From Saccharum officinarum (lineage: Eukaryota > Streptophyta > Magnoliopsida > Poales > Poaceae): a DNA stretch of 64,000 nt. The notes under the pieces are model-generated. The model was not told where the DNA came from. It did no database searches and saw only the letters and a list, made by a program, of their open reading frames with translations. The stretch is taken from contig CM036179.1 in the NCBI GenBank assembly GCA_020631735.1, positions 21,505,063 through 21,569,062 of the forward strand. The letters run 5' to 3'. A program made the position numbers and the translations under genes. Positions 22,733 to 34,650 of this stretch are shown here, piece after piece. The first letter of the stretch is position 1, and each line of letters begins with the position of its first letter.

Positions 22733-24229
22733 TCACGTCATATCCACCTTCGTAGAACCAACATAAATATATTTTCTTGACTTCATATTTTCTCCTTTCA
22801 TGAAAGTTGCACCACCAATAATTAGATTTGAGGACAAGCCAACAACAGTAAATTTGTCCATATTCTTGCTATATTTCTCATAAAAAATAACAGCTCCAAA
22901 TTTAAGACCAATTACCATATTTGGGATTTCCGTAGATATATTTTGAGGAGCCATGGGCTCATCATCCTCTCCTTCTTTAAACAAATCCGTCCTCGGCTTT
23001 GATATATTTTCACATGTCTCCTCTGATAACGAGATCAGATCAACCTCTATCATGTCCACTGAAATATTAGAAGTTATGCAACTACTTTCCCAAATATCAG
23101 ACGCTGCAATTTGAGTATCGGGAGCGCCACTAGATGCAGTAATTGTTGGAACATCAACAATGCTAGCAGTAATCATTGGAGCAGTAAGATCCACATCATT
23201 CTCCTGCTCTTGGATCAAAGCCGTCCTCGGCTTTGGGATAATTTCAGGATCCTTTTTCTTCACTTTCATAGGAGCAAACACCGTGGACTTAATAGAACTC
23301 TCGAGCATCGGTTTGAGCACATGATGAACTCCCATGTGCACAAACGAATAATTATTGGAGCGACCACCATGAGTAGCATCAAGATCAAACTGCCATGGCC
23401 GACCCAGTAATAAATGACAAGCACTCATCGGTGCGACATCACAATCCACAGTATCAATATATGTTCCAACTGAAAATTTAACTCTAGCCTTATGAGTAAT
23501 TTTCAGTGTACCACTTTGATTCATCCATTGTATATAACGCGGCGTTGGAAGCCTCCGCGTAGATAAAGACAAAGCATGAACAACATGTGAACTAATGACA
23601 TTAGCGAAACTACCACCGTCAATAATTAGTTTGCATACCTTATCCTTAATTGTGCACTCCGATTGAAATACGCTAGAGCGTTGCCCCTTCACAGTAGCAA
23701 TAGTACCATCACTGTGTATTTCACTTGCCATCATAGATAATCCATCTGACACATCATCTGTATCATCAACTTTATGCTCACACTGAGTATCACAAGCAGA
23801 AGCACTACTATGCAGCCCCGATGTAGAAGAAAGATCAACACTCCCATGCATAACTGGTGGTTCGGGCACTGCAACATTCTGCAACTTCTTCAGTTTCTTA
23901 GAAGAACTACCAATTGGCTTGGTGGTATGAGGTTTTGAACCATAAGCTTCAGCGACCATTTTCCTTGAATAAAATGGAGAAAGAAATAGGCGTTGTAGCA
24001 CAACCTTCATATCGCTCCATGTCCGACAAGGAAATCCTTTGTCATAGTCAACCCACCAATAAAAAACATCATTAGCTAAAGTCTCTTCGGCATAATATAT
24101 CTCTGGGAGTCGATGACCATAGAAGAAACCATCCAGACTTTCTTCCCATTCAAAATACTCTAAGGGACTACATGTTAGAGATAGCTTTGGCAAAGATTTA
24201 ACTTCCTTGAGCAATTTCAAATCAGCCAT
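22733..24229 (-). CDS. Gag-protease polyprotein of a non-autonomous Ty3/gypsy element
   Basis: The frame opens at the ATG at 24229 (MADLKLLKEV) and runs 498 codons without interruption. Upstream codons in the same frame belong to the LTR, so I prefer this start. An N-terminal gag-like part (EYFEWEESLDGFF, then YWWVDYDKG) is followed by a linker. Next comes a retropepsin domain with CKLIIDGGSFANVIS (Asp active site as DGG) and LLLGRPWQFD. The C-terminal part has two copies of a K-PRT-x-L motif (PKPRTALIQE and SKPRTDLFKEGEDD). The second resembles the tail that normally follows integrase. Reverse transcriptase, RNase H and integrase are absent. The protein therefore looks like an internally deleted polyprotein dependent on another element. 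The reading frame is intact, which suggests a fairly recent copy. Confidence 0.8.
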   Translation of the reverse strand: MADLKLLKEVKSLPKLSLTCSPLEYFEWEESLDGFFYGHRLPEIYYAEETLANDVFYWWVDYDKGFPCRTWSDMKVVLQRLFLSPFYSRKMVAEAYGSKPHTTKPIGSSSKKLKKLQNVAVPEPPVMHGSVDLSSTSGLHSSASACDTQCEHKVDDTDDVSDGLSMMASEIHSDGTIATVKGQRSSVFQSECTIKDKVCKLIIDGGSFANVISSHVVHALSLSTRRLPTPRYIQWMNQSGTLKITHKARVKFSVGTYIDTVDCDVAPMSACHLLLGRPWQFDLDATHGGRSNNYSFVHMGVHHVLKPMLESSIKSTVFAPMKVKKKDPEIIPKPRTALIQEQENDVDLTAPMITASIVDVPTITASSGAPDTQIAASDIWESSCITSNISVDMIEVDLISLSEETCENISKPRTDLFKEGEDDEPMAPQNISTEIPNMVIGLKFGAVIFYEKYSKNMDKFTVVGLSSNLIIGGATFMKGENMKSRKYIYVGSTKVDMT

Positions 24230-24268
24230 TGAAAAAGAAAATCCAAATGCACCGTGAGCAACCCAGAA

Positions 24269-24278
24269 TCCGATACCA
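24269..24278 (-). other. Primer-binding site, initiator-tRNA-Met type
   Basis: The minus strand reads TGGTATCGGA just inside the LTR end, separated by two bases. This is close to TGGTATCAGAGC, the site complementary to initiator tRNA-Met used by many plant LTR elements. Confidence 0.7.
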
Positions 24279-24280
24279 AC

Positions 24281-25283
24281 TGATAAGGACACGCCAACGA
24301 TGTCTGATATTCTGTCCCAATCTTTCACGGTACAAATTATAGAAATTAATACAGTCTGAATTTTCTGAATTTTTGTTCTAAATAACCAGCACAATAGAAA
24401 TTCGGTTATTGTTATCCCACACGAATGACAACTGAACAATTATCAAATATTGAACAGTAGGTGACAGTAGTATGGACGAGTCTCGTAATGAACAGACTAG
24501 AAGCAATTCAGACTTCCAATAGGAACACGATCCGATAGCAATATCAATTTATCCTCACACCTGACACTAGCACGTGAACGGCAAGAAACAGAACACTTGA
24601 CCACGACCGCTAGTCAACCAGCACGGCATAGCACGAACTTATGAATTAATCAAGATGAATCGGCCGAACAACAGTATATAGCACAGATAATCTCACAGCA
24701 AATTATCAACCAAACTCAACAGTAGCAGCAATAGATAGGGATCGGGTTACAATAGTGTGCAATCCGAACCTTGATAAATCTTCCACCCGCGACCACGACG
24801 AACCACGATCTGAAGAGAGAGAACTCCAAGAATTCCAAGCGACGCGCCTAAGCTGTAGCAGCTCGATCGCGTAACTCCACGCAAATCCACAAGGATCCGA
24901 TAACACCCACTAGGGTTTCACGAGCGGCGGCTCGATGACGAATAACTCCACAAAAATAAAATCCAATCTACCCGTACACAGCCGATTACCAGCTCTTTAA
25001 TGCGCACGTAGGCGCTGGACTCAAAAGGTCTGACTCGACCATAACATGTTCGACTAGAGGACCGAACATGGACTCAACTGAAAATACATTAGACTTTCCT
25101 AATTAAATAATCCAAACAGGAAGCACGAGAAAGGAATAACGTGACCTGCATGCAAATATAATAAACTAATCCGGCAAGGGTGCTAATGACGTAATTATAT
25201 TCGTGATCTTCTTACTGACGCATCCAGTAACATATATGGAAACTTGTTGGCTTCTTTCGAGGTGCCCTCCATGTATGCCAACA
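24281..25283 (-). repeat. LTR (5') of the non-autonomous gypsy element
   Basis: A direct repeat of 21750-22727, about 1.0 kb, ending TTATCA next to the primer-binding site. On its outer side the sequence does not enter host DNA. It continues into a second copy of the polyprotein end (25289 onward), so the LTR is shared by two units. Confidence 0.72.
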
Positions 25284-25288
25284 CTAAT

Positions 25289-25520
25289 TCACGTCATATC
25301 CACCTTCATAGAACCAACATAAATATATTTTCTTGACTTCATATTTTCTCCTTTCATGAAAGTTGCACCACCAATAATTATATTTGAGGACAAGCCAACA
25401 ACACTAAATTTGTCCATATTCTTGCTATATTTCTCATAAAAAATAACAGCTCCAAATTTAAGACCAATTAAAATATTTGGGATTTCCGTAGATATATTTT
25501 GAGGAGCCATGGGCTCATCA
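25289..25520 (-). pseudogene. Truncated second copy of the polyprotein C-terminus
   Basis: The minus strand repeats the last 70 or so codons of the 22733-24229 frame (DEPMAPQNIS to the stop) with a few changes. Similarity ends at about 25520, and unrelated sequence with a CCCGAAG tandem follows. This is the remains of a second internal region sharing the 24281-25283 LTR. Confidence 0.8.
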
Positions 25521-27133
25521 CCTGCATCCTCACATGAATTGCCCGAAGCCCGAAGCCCGTAGCAAACAAGGTCTTGGACCAGTCCCCTTCCTTCAGGCTC
25601 CCCTCCCATAAATACTAAAGGTCCAATACCTCAGCCTGAATGAGCTAATCGGCTTCACGGTCAACTATAACTTAGGCCCTTGTTATGTGTTTGGTACCTT
25701 CAATCTCAACCAAGGTCCGACAACGAAGCGGTCCTTAAATGACACAGACAGGATCAAAGAATACATGTCTAGCCGGCATTAACAACAACCATAATAGCAC
25801 CGGATCCCGCCTGGTCTCTAGTTATCCATTATCGCATGGTTCTTTTTCATGATAGCAAATATAGCCAACCGTGTTCGAGTAGCCACCTAAATCTCGCGGA
25901 TGATAGGAATCACCCGACTTCTACCGGTATAAGCATAGCTAAGCATAGAGCGACTTATACATACTAGTAAAGTTGCAGGTACATATATTGTGAACAAGGT
26001 AAATAATGCAACAACGGGTTTCAATCAACTCTTATAACCTAATGCACAATATAAAAGACAAACTCGAATGTAATTTTAAAAGAGATGTAGGAGGCTTGTA
26101 ATGCTCTAGGGCTTGCTTGGGTGACTTCATGACAATAAGTTAGTTGGCTTTAGCTTCAGGACATGAACAACAATCATCTTTATCTTTTGGACTTGATCAT
26201 CGTTATAACATCTTTTGGTCAGTTCCAACACTACATTCTTCACCTTCACGTTATGCATCTAACGTATCTAGATGATATGCAATAATGCAAGACATGATGC
26301 ATAGAAGAGCTATATACGATACATCACAAGAAGGTGAGCAAGGCAAACACAAGGCCATGCTAGATTTGGCAAAAATATTTATAATAAAAATATACCTCAC
26401 ACAAGTTTACCATAGCGAAATTGTGAGTTACTAATCCAAATCATTCAATCACATGTCACCTTTATTAAACTACTACAAGGCATTCATCTATTACGAATTA
26501 GCTAGCATGGCACTACTAGAAGTATAAGTGTTGCTGTACTCACATAGTCATTAAGTTAACCAAGGTTCATATAGGTGATATACAATACAAAATAGACCAC
26601 AAAACATGATCACTTAAATAGAGAGCATGCATGAGCATCATAGAAATAGCAAGATGGTAATCAAATTTTTAATTTTTTTACTGAGTAGGTGCATATCTCT
26701 TCTCCGGTAGAGAAGACAAAGTTTCTAAGTCATCTAAGTATACAAGCCATTATCATTTCATGCTTATTAATTATTAAGTTAACATGAGACCCCACTTTAG
26801 GTCATTACAAGCTTCCATGGAACATCTACATATCTCAAACATGAAAACAAGCAAAAGGTCATGGCTTAACTACATGTATCCACTCACAAAAAGCATCACT
26901 CAAACATTAGTCTAAACCACTTTTTATTACTAAACATCAAATTAAAAGTTGTTATCACAAAAAGACTAGGTTAGCATAGATGATCAAGATCTTGACATGG
27001 AGAAACATACATAACCTAATCTTTTTACCCAAGAGGTTGCATCCACTAGGAAATCAAGTTTACATACATACATCTACTAAGAAAGTGCTTAATTATCATT
27101 TAGAATTATTAATTAAAGATTGATCATGAGCAT

Positions 27134-27390
27134 TGTCACACCCGGTCCAATTTAAAATTTGGCCCATAGTGGCCCATGTGAATGTTATGAGATATTGTGG
27201 AGAGTTTAGTCCCACCTTAGTTGTTTAGAGTGGGATAGACCAACATATAAGGCTTCTAGAGTCTATCTCACCATCCCTGGGTTAATCCTTTTACGTGAAG
27301 CGAAGACGAAAGCGTAAGTGGGATGGTGGTATGTGTGGTTCATTCAGCGTGCAGAGTGGATCTAAGCCGTTTGGACTCTAGGATGTTACA
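27134..27390. mobile_element. Solo LTR or TRIM-like element with perfect 5-bp target duplication
   Basis: The element starts TGTCACACCC and ends GGATGTTACA, an imperfect inverted repeat with TG...CA ends. AGCAT flanks it on both sides (27129-27133 and 27391-27395). A 5-bp duplication with TG/CA ends is diagnostic of LTR-retrotransposon integration. At 257 bp with no internal region it is a solo LTR or a very small LTR element. Confidence 0.85.
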
Positions 27391-28059
27391 AGCATAACAA
27401 CAAATAATCATGTGCTAAGGAACATTAGAGGGAAATGTGTTCCAACGTCCATAACCAACTCCAAAACTCATTCAAGTCATTTCATGATTTATGTTAATCC
27501 TTTTGATAATTATAAACTAATAATTAAAGCATATAATTAAGGATATAATCAAATAGTATCAAACTAATCCCAAACTTTTTGTGAAGGTTGATATTAGCAT
27601 AGAACAGATACACAAAAAGTTTCATGATTATTGGATATTTATTTTAGCCTATAAAAATTATGGAACAAGTATTTATTAATTAAAAGAGCTAATTTTAAGC
27701 ATCCAAAAATTATTGATTATCACAGTTTCATAATTTTCCCTCATAGAGCATCACACAACAAATCTATACAAAAAGCTTCACATTTTTATCATCATTACTT
27801 ATTTAGTTATGAAATAACAAAGATCAACACATATTTAAGAATTAATAAAACACTAAGAAAAAGAAAAAGAAGACTTCGGCTCAAAGTGGCCTATCTCGGC
27901 CCAACAGCACGAGCAGGCGCGGCCTAGCGCCGCCTGCCTAGGCGTGGCCTGGCAGTTTTACAAAGAAGCCCTTGTGTTTTTGTATAATTAAAATTCCATC
28001 CAAACAGTTGTGTAGCACTATTCACCTGAGTCTGTGACTTTGCGTAAAGAACCCTGGCT

Positions 28060-28790
28060 TTGCTTCTATTTACACACGAGGTCCTTCTTCTTCTGAACCA
28101 GAGTAGAGGATGGCCTTTGCCAGCTCAACTTCCGGCCGTGGAGGGCTAGGCGGCGGCGATGGACCGAATGGAGGGGTGCGCGGGCCCTGTGGAGACCTGG
28201 GGTTGTCCGCGACCTCGCTGGAGGTGGCCCGAGGTGGTCCAGCCACGGACACCGGTGGCTAGCGGCTACGACGGCAGGCGGTAGCAGCACTGCGGGGCGC
28301 GACGGCCGGCGAGGACCTAGGGAAGGAGCGTAGGAGGGGCAGCGCGGGCAGAGGAAGGCGGTAGCGGTGGTGGCTCGGCTAGGCACAGCCGGTAATGGCC
28401 TGGCCACGCACACAGCGGTCGTGGCAAGCAGCTGCACGACGATCACTGCACAGCCGACGGTTCCCAGCTCGGCTGAGGTGTGCCGAGCGAAGAGGAGGGT
28501 GAGGTGGAGGCGGTGGTGCACGCGGTGGGGCGCTAGGGAGCTTGGAGGCAGGGAAACAAGCGACGGCCGTGGGAGCTTGGCTGGTGGCCATGGCGAAAGC
28601 AGAGAGAGCGAGAAAAAAAAGAAGACGGTAGTTGGTAGGGCATTTAAATGGGTGTGGCGAAGCATCGAGGTGCGCCAGCTGCTCCTCGTGCTGGCCACGC
28701 TGGCAACTGCGCATCCAAGGGTGAGAAGCGCCACGAAGAGGGCAGGTGGCTGGTGACGAACGGCAGTGAGCAGGCAGCCATGCCGAGGTT
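28060..28790. other. GC-rich interior of the long LTR; no gene
   Basis: Open frames run through this part on both strands, with low-complexity Ala/Pro/Arg-rich products and no domain. Its place inside the LTR, and a similar GC-rich part at 59750-60070 near the other LTR of the family, argue for LTR sequence. Confidence 0.55.
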
Positions 28791-28805
28791 ACTCTAGTAG
28801 CACAC

Positions 28806-30838
28806 CTGAAAGTCCTATGTTTGGTGTTAGTAATTAGTGATAATGCCTGAGTGCTAATCATATGCATAAGAATGTGTGTAGCAATGATGATTGGCATGAA
28901 ACATAGTGAAGCATGGTGATCAAGTAATGTGATGATGAAGTGCTTACCATGATGTGGAGTTAGAACAAGGTGCAACAAGTGATGCTCAAGGCAAAGGTAT
29001 CATGTAGGGATTTTCATTTTGCATCCAAGACACCATAGAGGGTGTGGATGGCTTAGGATCGATAACCGTACTATAAAGAGAGAAATTTCCGAGGCTATTG
29101 ATCACTTAAGTGCCACTAGATGAAGATTTATTTGCATATGCATTTAGATCTAGTGGAGAGCTAACTTAACGCCTCAAAAATGATTGTAAAAATGCTAACA
29201 CACATGCACATGGTGATGTACACTTGGTGTTGTTAGCACATTTGCGAAGGCGGTGGAGTTTGAGTGGTAGAGAGGGATTTAGCGCTTTTCGAGAAATAAA
29301 ACGCCTATTTTCCACTGTGCCGGACACGAAGAAATAGAGGCGAACGGAGGTCACAGAGGTGACCGGACGCTGAACCGGACGCGGTCTCGACATAACCGGA
29401 CGCGTTCGGTCAGTGTCAGCGAGCAGCGCGAGGGCCAGCTAGGGTTTCTAACCGAAGCGTCCGACGCCTCATGGGACCGGCGCGTCCGGTCAACATGGCG
29501 TGGAACAACATCAGTGAAGAGCTAACCGGACGCGGTGGCGAGTCCGGTCACTATCGATCAGACGCGTCCGGTCATGGTGGGTGCTTACTGGACTCAAACT
29601 GGACATCGGGTGTAATGCGTCCGGTCAGTTCTGCAGCACGTCCGGTCGGTGCTTCGTGAGCACAGGCGCTGTGGGATCGGCGCGTCCGGTCAAATCAAGC
29701 TACGCGTCCGGTCACTCTATCGCGTGAACGAGTACTTTTAAGTGACCATTATGATCAAATGAACGACATTCAAAGCGAGACACGTGGCATTCATCGGGGA
29801 GGTCGCGGTGGAGCGACCGGACACGGCGTCCGGTCAGACTGGACCAGCGCATCCAATCACCCCCGAGTGTGGCTATTTCGTGAGCCAACAGCTCTATTCT
29901 TTCGGGGGCTCCTATAAATACTTGTTGGCCAGCTCTTTGGAGGCTCTCTTGGCTTGTTGATCATTCTAGCACTCCTTTGAGCTGAGCACACGCCCTCCAC
30001 TCTTTCTCCCTTGCTTGTTTGTCTAATCAAAGTGAGATTGAGTGATCTCAAGTGCATTTGCTTGTGAGTTTGCATCTAGTTGACACTTAGGTGTTCTTTT
30101 GCTATGGGATTCTTGTTTCTCTTGGTGGTTGCCGCCACCTAGATGGCTTGGAGCAGCAGTGGAGGTCTGGCACGTGTTGGTGATTGTTTGTGGCTAGCTC
30201 CGGCGAGCTTGTTGTGAGGGGTTGTTGTGGTTCCCCGGCGGAGCGCCAAATTCTAACTCTAGTGGATTGCTCGTGTCGGAACTTCTCACCATTTGGTAGG
30301 TTCTTGTGGCGCCTTTTGAGAGGCTCGGTGTGATACTGATTAGCCACCGAACCATGTGGTGTAGGAGGACATAACGGGGACTAGCATGCCGGCAAGCACG
30401 TGAACCTCGGAATAAATCTTATGTCTCAATTGTGTTTGATCAATTGGATTTCATCCCGGTGAATGGTTATTTCATTAGCTATCTTGGTATTCTCTTTGAT
30501 TGGCTCAATCATCGCCCCTCGGTATAACTTTCCAAATCCCCTCTTGCACTTACGTTGTTATCTTCTTGTTTAGGTTGTTGTTGCTCTTGTTTAGTTGCTA
30601 GCTTGTGTAGTTCTAGTTGTAGTAGCTTTGTAGCTTTGTTAGCTTGCGGTTTGTCTTGTGGCGGTTGTGTGAACCAAACTACAATTGTCAATTAGATAGG
30701 TGGCTTGCATCACCCCACTGGGCTAGGCAAAACTCGCATCTCGCCATTTGTGTTACTAATAAAATTGTTTGAGTAATCTTTGTAGAAAGTTTTATTAGAT
30801 TATTCACCCCCCCTCCTCTAGCCATCAAGACCTTTCAA
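28806..30838 (+). repeat. Copia-type (Sirevirus-like) LTR, apparently solo
   Basis: It starts TGAAAGTCCTA and ends AAGACCTTTCA, which are inverted relatives with TG...CA ends. The end region ATTCACCCCCCCTCCTCTAG is typical of grass copia LTRs. TATAAATA at 29913-29920 lies downstream of a cluster of CpG-rich repeats, the order expected for an LTR promoter. No internal coding region follows. The flanking bases do not form a clear 5-bp duplication (ACACC against ACTTT), so the ends may be altered. Confidence 0.65.
29388..29852. repeat. Cluster of GCGTCCGGTCA-type palindromic repeats in the copia LTR
   Basis: About ten occurrences of ACCGGACGCG or its partner CGCGTCCGGTCA are spread over 460 bp at irregular spacing. 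Sites near 29392, 29482, 29524, 29568, 29618, 29682, 29703 and 29828 are the clearest. The two halves together form the palindrome ACCGGACGCGTCCGGT. Palindromic CpG-rich repeats upstream of the TATA box are known from Sirevirus LTRs. Confidence 0.75.
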
Positions 30839-31659
30839 CTTTCCTTCTCTTTTTCTTCCAATTACTCCCAAATCCATGTAGCAACTTGAAAAACTCCAAA
30901 ACAAAAGTTGCTCAACTCGACGAGATCTTCAACTTTGCTTTAAGGACCAACCTCCAAATCTCGCTGGATAAAGAGATTTTGAATAGGGGATAAAGAATTT
31001 GAAATTTGAAATTGATTTTTGTTAGCAAACTTTGGGAATTAATTAATGGTCAATTTTTTGACAAGCAAATCAGCCAATATCACAGTTGCACAGTACAAAC
31101 TTCATACCAATTCATGGATCAAGAGTTGCACAAATTTTATTTATGAAAACTGATTTAATAATTCATCAAACTTTGAATTCAACAACTATTTTTAGGAACT
31201 TTGCAAAAGTTTGCTGAGTGGAATAACAACATCGAATTCACTTTCCAAAACCAAATTTGAACATGTTTAACTTGAAAACATTATCAAACTCTAATTCAAT
31301 ATTAAAGGGCATACTTAGCACTCCAAAGTTTATTTTAGCAAAAAATTTATCTGTTTAAGAAACTTTCATTCCATAAAATCACAAAACACCTTAATCAATG
31401 CTATTATCAACATTTCATGTAACATATGAAACACATCATGAGCAACATATGAATGCTATATTTGAAACGTGAAATGCATTTATGTCATAATGCTTCATGA
31501 TTAATACCATTCATGCATACTTTGAAAGTGTTAACATGTCAACAAAGTTTAGGATAAGGCTCAAGTTAGAAGTTAACTTCACATCTTGTCACCACTTGAC
31601 AAAACTTGTTTAAGCCCAAGCTCACTGCTAACTTGTAACTAACACTTGGGGTGTTACAT

Positions 31660-34345
31660 CGGCGGCGGTGGCACCCTCCCCCATCCTCTGTTTCCGCCCG
31701 CTCATCCCGTGCTCACTCGGTCTCCGTCTGTGGATTGATGCAGCGGTATTGGCAGAAAAACAGAATGGCACTTTAGACATTTCACGTATCAACCAGTGAG
31801 CAAACTAACATAATAACCTAACAGACTTGACAGAAGGCCATAGAAGGAAGAAAGTTTTGAGGCCATATAGGTAAGTTCAAGAAAAAAGGATCATACAAGG
31901 AAGATGTATTTTTCCAAGCCCATACAAGTAAAAAGCTCTTAATTATTCCATAGTCGAAGCTCAAAAAATTTTATTCCATAGTCCAATTTACCTTCTTCAG
32001 CCAAAAAAATTGTTTTCTTTCAAATGGAAGGAGGATTATGTTGAAACTCAGCATATCACATACATCCTCAAATTACACATGAAAATCTACAATAAAAATG
32101 CAATATTCTATCTAGATTATTCCATCGTCTTCTCTCATAATGGCTTTCGTCAATACAGAGAGCCTTGTTAAACACCGAAGCTAAAAGTGTATTTCTTATG
32201 TTGAATACAACGATTAACCCCAAAACATTGGACATGCTACAAGATTCAACATTCCGTAATCGGTCCAAAATGCATCTAAAACAACAAAAGAACATCGGCA
32301 GTTGTATTGTCAAGTACAACATAGTTTGCGGATTCTTCACCTTCCACCCTTGGTTCCTCATGTATGTATAAAAGCATGGCATTGGTTAAACACAGATGCT
32401 ATTCTCAAGTTGTTATTTATTAGTGGTAGCACGATTAAGGGAACATATGATGATCAAACAAACAAATAATTAGATCATATTGCTCTACCTACTCTGAAAT
32501 TAGAAGTGAGAACGACCAAGTTCGTCCATAGACGTTCAGTGTCATTAATTCGTAACCATAGCTAGTGATTTGTGGTCTATGTGTGGAACTTTGATGATTA
32601 ACACTCAACTACTCAAGACACGAGAGGGTTTATCCTGGTTCAGGTGTCAAGCCCATTCATTCGCCCAGGTTGAGGCCCCTGGCTTTGGATCGACATCCTT
32701 CGGTGGATGGGAAGTACGTCAACCCAACTTCTAGGATAGGGCGATGTCTTCGATGAGCTCAAACCGGCCAAGCTTGAGCAGGGCCCAAAAAGTCCCTCGA
32801 GTGTGTTTGGCTTGGGCCTACGTGAGGCATTCCACTTACCCAACTCATCATGGGCCAAGCAACCGGCTCATAGCTTAGTCGTCGCTTGAGTGCCCACCCC
32901 TGTCGAGGGGTTTGGTGGCAATTTCATCGGCTCAAAACTGCACATCATCACACAACGGTCAGAATGGTGGGGTGGAAGGAGTCGAAGACGGACGACAAGG
33001 GGGATGGACCTCCTGACGTCATGTAAGCTGCTCCTAGGGATGGAGATCCTTGAGTGGCGGCTGCCTGGTATGAGGGAGAGGAGGACGAGGCCAAAAGGTT
33101 CATAGGTCGCCTCTTTCATCTCCTTCCACCGCACGCAGTTTCGGCATCCCCGCACATCCTTTCCTCTATGGACTTCTCCACTTGTATGGGATCCACCTTC
33201 ACGACCGGACCCTGAATGAGATCGTCCAGCTCATGGTCTTTTGTAACGTTGTGTGAGTGCTTCTTGGGGGTCACCCCCATTTCGCGCTCTGGAGGCGATT
33301 CTTCTAGGGTGTTGCTGTTAGAGGACTATATCCAGCTCCACACCAACATGAGACAACATCACCAGGAGAATCTACATTTTCAGCTCTTGGCCTCTTACTT
33401 CATTTTAGAGAATCAATCAAGATAATTAGCATAGAATCACTTCTCAATACAAAAAGTAGAGCTCCTTTTGAGTTCAACATAGAACCTAATTTAGGAGCTC
33501 TATCAAATATAAACCCTTATTAAGCTTCTTCTATTTTAGAGTTACACACGCTAAGCTGAAAACTAGGTTGATCTCAAACTAAACATGTCGCTATGGTTGA
33601 CCGAATTTAGAAAATTTTAATAGCAAGACGTACTATAGTTATGAATCTACTCTTACATTTATACTGTTTTCTTAATCAACGTCAATCACGTGTTTGGATT
33701 GGCCATCAACAGGTCTATTGTTTCCTATATATTCTAAACATTATTAGCCTATCCAAACATGCTCTCAATAGCGCACCATGTGCGGAGGTTTTCTTAGAAA
33801 AAACAGAAATTCAATTCCTATGTATAAAAATGAAAGAATATCGAGTGTGTTTGGTTGTTGATGTTAGGCTAGTCATGCTTTAATTTAAGCCAACCCAACC
33901 CAAGCGTGGTTTGAATAATACAATTAGTGATTGTTTGGTTTACATGTATAAGCTAATCCTGTATTGTAAAATTGTTGTTTGGTTGCCTATCGCTGGTGAT
34001 AGGATGGCCTTGCACATCGAGGAGGAGTTACCCAGAACACTGACCATGCTGCCTTCTTCCTCCTGCACGTCTACTCCTTTAACCTCTTTTCCGCACGCGT
34101 AAACTTTATGTTCCTCTAGATGAATAGAGGATGCGTGCCATTTCACCTGGATCCCAGTGACAGGCACACCTTCGGTTGAATAGCGAGGAGAAATGATTCT
34201 CTGCCTCATCTGTCGGTTCATGAGGTACTCGATTCTAAAGGCGGGGTTCTGATGGGCTACTTGTCGAGTGTCTTCAATCCGCGTTGCCGACGGCCATGCC
34301 ACGCCTCCTCCCAACTCCTCCCCCTCCACCGCGTTGACTCAACAC
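31660..34345. other. Intergenic and decayed repeats, no gene recognised
   Basis: The stretch 32620-33120 (GGTTTATCCTGGTTCAGG and following) resembles the LTR style seen at 19085-19105 and may be an old gypsy fragment. The rest is AT-rich with scattered short frames. Around 33840-34000 a TGTTTGGTT-rich patch suggests another decayed MITE. Confidence 0.45.
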
Positions 34346-34349
34346 GAAG

Positions 34350-34578
34350 GGGGTGTTTGGTAGAAGAGTTAAAATTTAACAAACATTGTAGCACTTTCGT
34401 CTTATTTGACAAAAAGTTTTCAATTTGGAACTAATTATGCTTAATAGATTCGTCTCGTAAATTACTCCTAATCTGTACCGACATGCATGCCATTAGTCTA
34501 TATTTAGTACTCCATACATTTGAGGGAACATTGATGTGATGGGAGTTAAACTTTAACAACTTGAAACCAAACATGCCC
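34350..34578. mobile_element. MITE of the GTGTTTGG...CCAAACA type
   Basis: GGGGTGTTTGG and CCAAACATGCCC are inverted ends, flanked by GAAG on both sides. The interior has AACTAATTATGC and ATTCGTCTCG words shared with the 3622-3962 family. Confidence 0.6.
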
Positions 34579-34650
34579 GAAGTAGAGTAGCATGGGCGCA
34601 TCCACCGCGGTTGCCGCCACCCGGGCAGCCACCGCAACAATGAGGGTCAA

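Larger units (their letters stand above)
20850..31659 (-). repeat. Very long gypsy-type LTR in minus orientation, split by three nested insertions
   Basis: The minus strand starts TGTAACACCCC at 31659 and ends GGTTCTATTACA at 20850, matching the LTR end GGTTCTGTTACA at 63197. Pieces at 21259-21749 and from about 25640 onward are reverse-complement relatives of 62100-62760 and about 61800-62150. Examples are CTCGCGGATGATAGG near 25893 and GAGACGACGATTC near 21610. The two sides of the 21750-25520 insertion map to neighbouring points of the plus-strand relative. This shows one LTR interrupted by later elements. Removing the insertions leaves roughly 4.7 kb. The GC-rich part at 28060-28790 is the LTR interior, not a gene. 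Confidence 0.6.

Noticed and set aside
28066..28734. 222-codon minus-strand frame that looks like a secreted Pro/Ala-rich protein
   Set aside because: It lies inside the interrupted LTR, is GC-rich in all frames and overlaps a plus-strand frame of similar quality.
29388..29852. CRISPR-like array of short repeats
   Set aside because: Spacing is irregular, repeats are 10-16 bp palindromes in an LTR promoter, and the DNA is plant nuclear.
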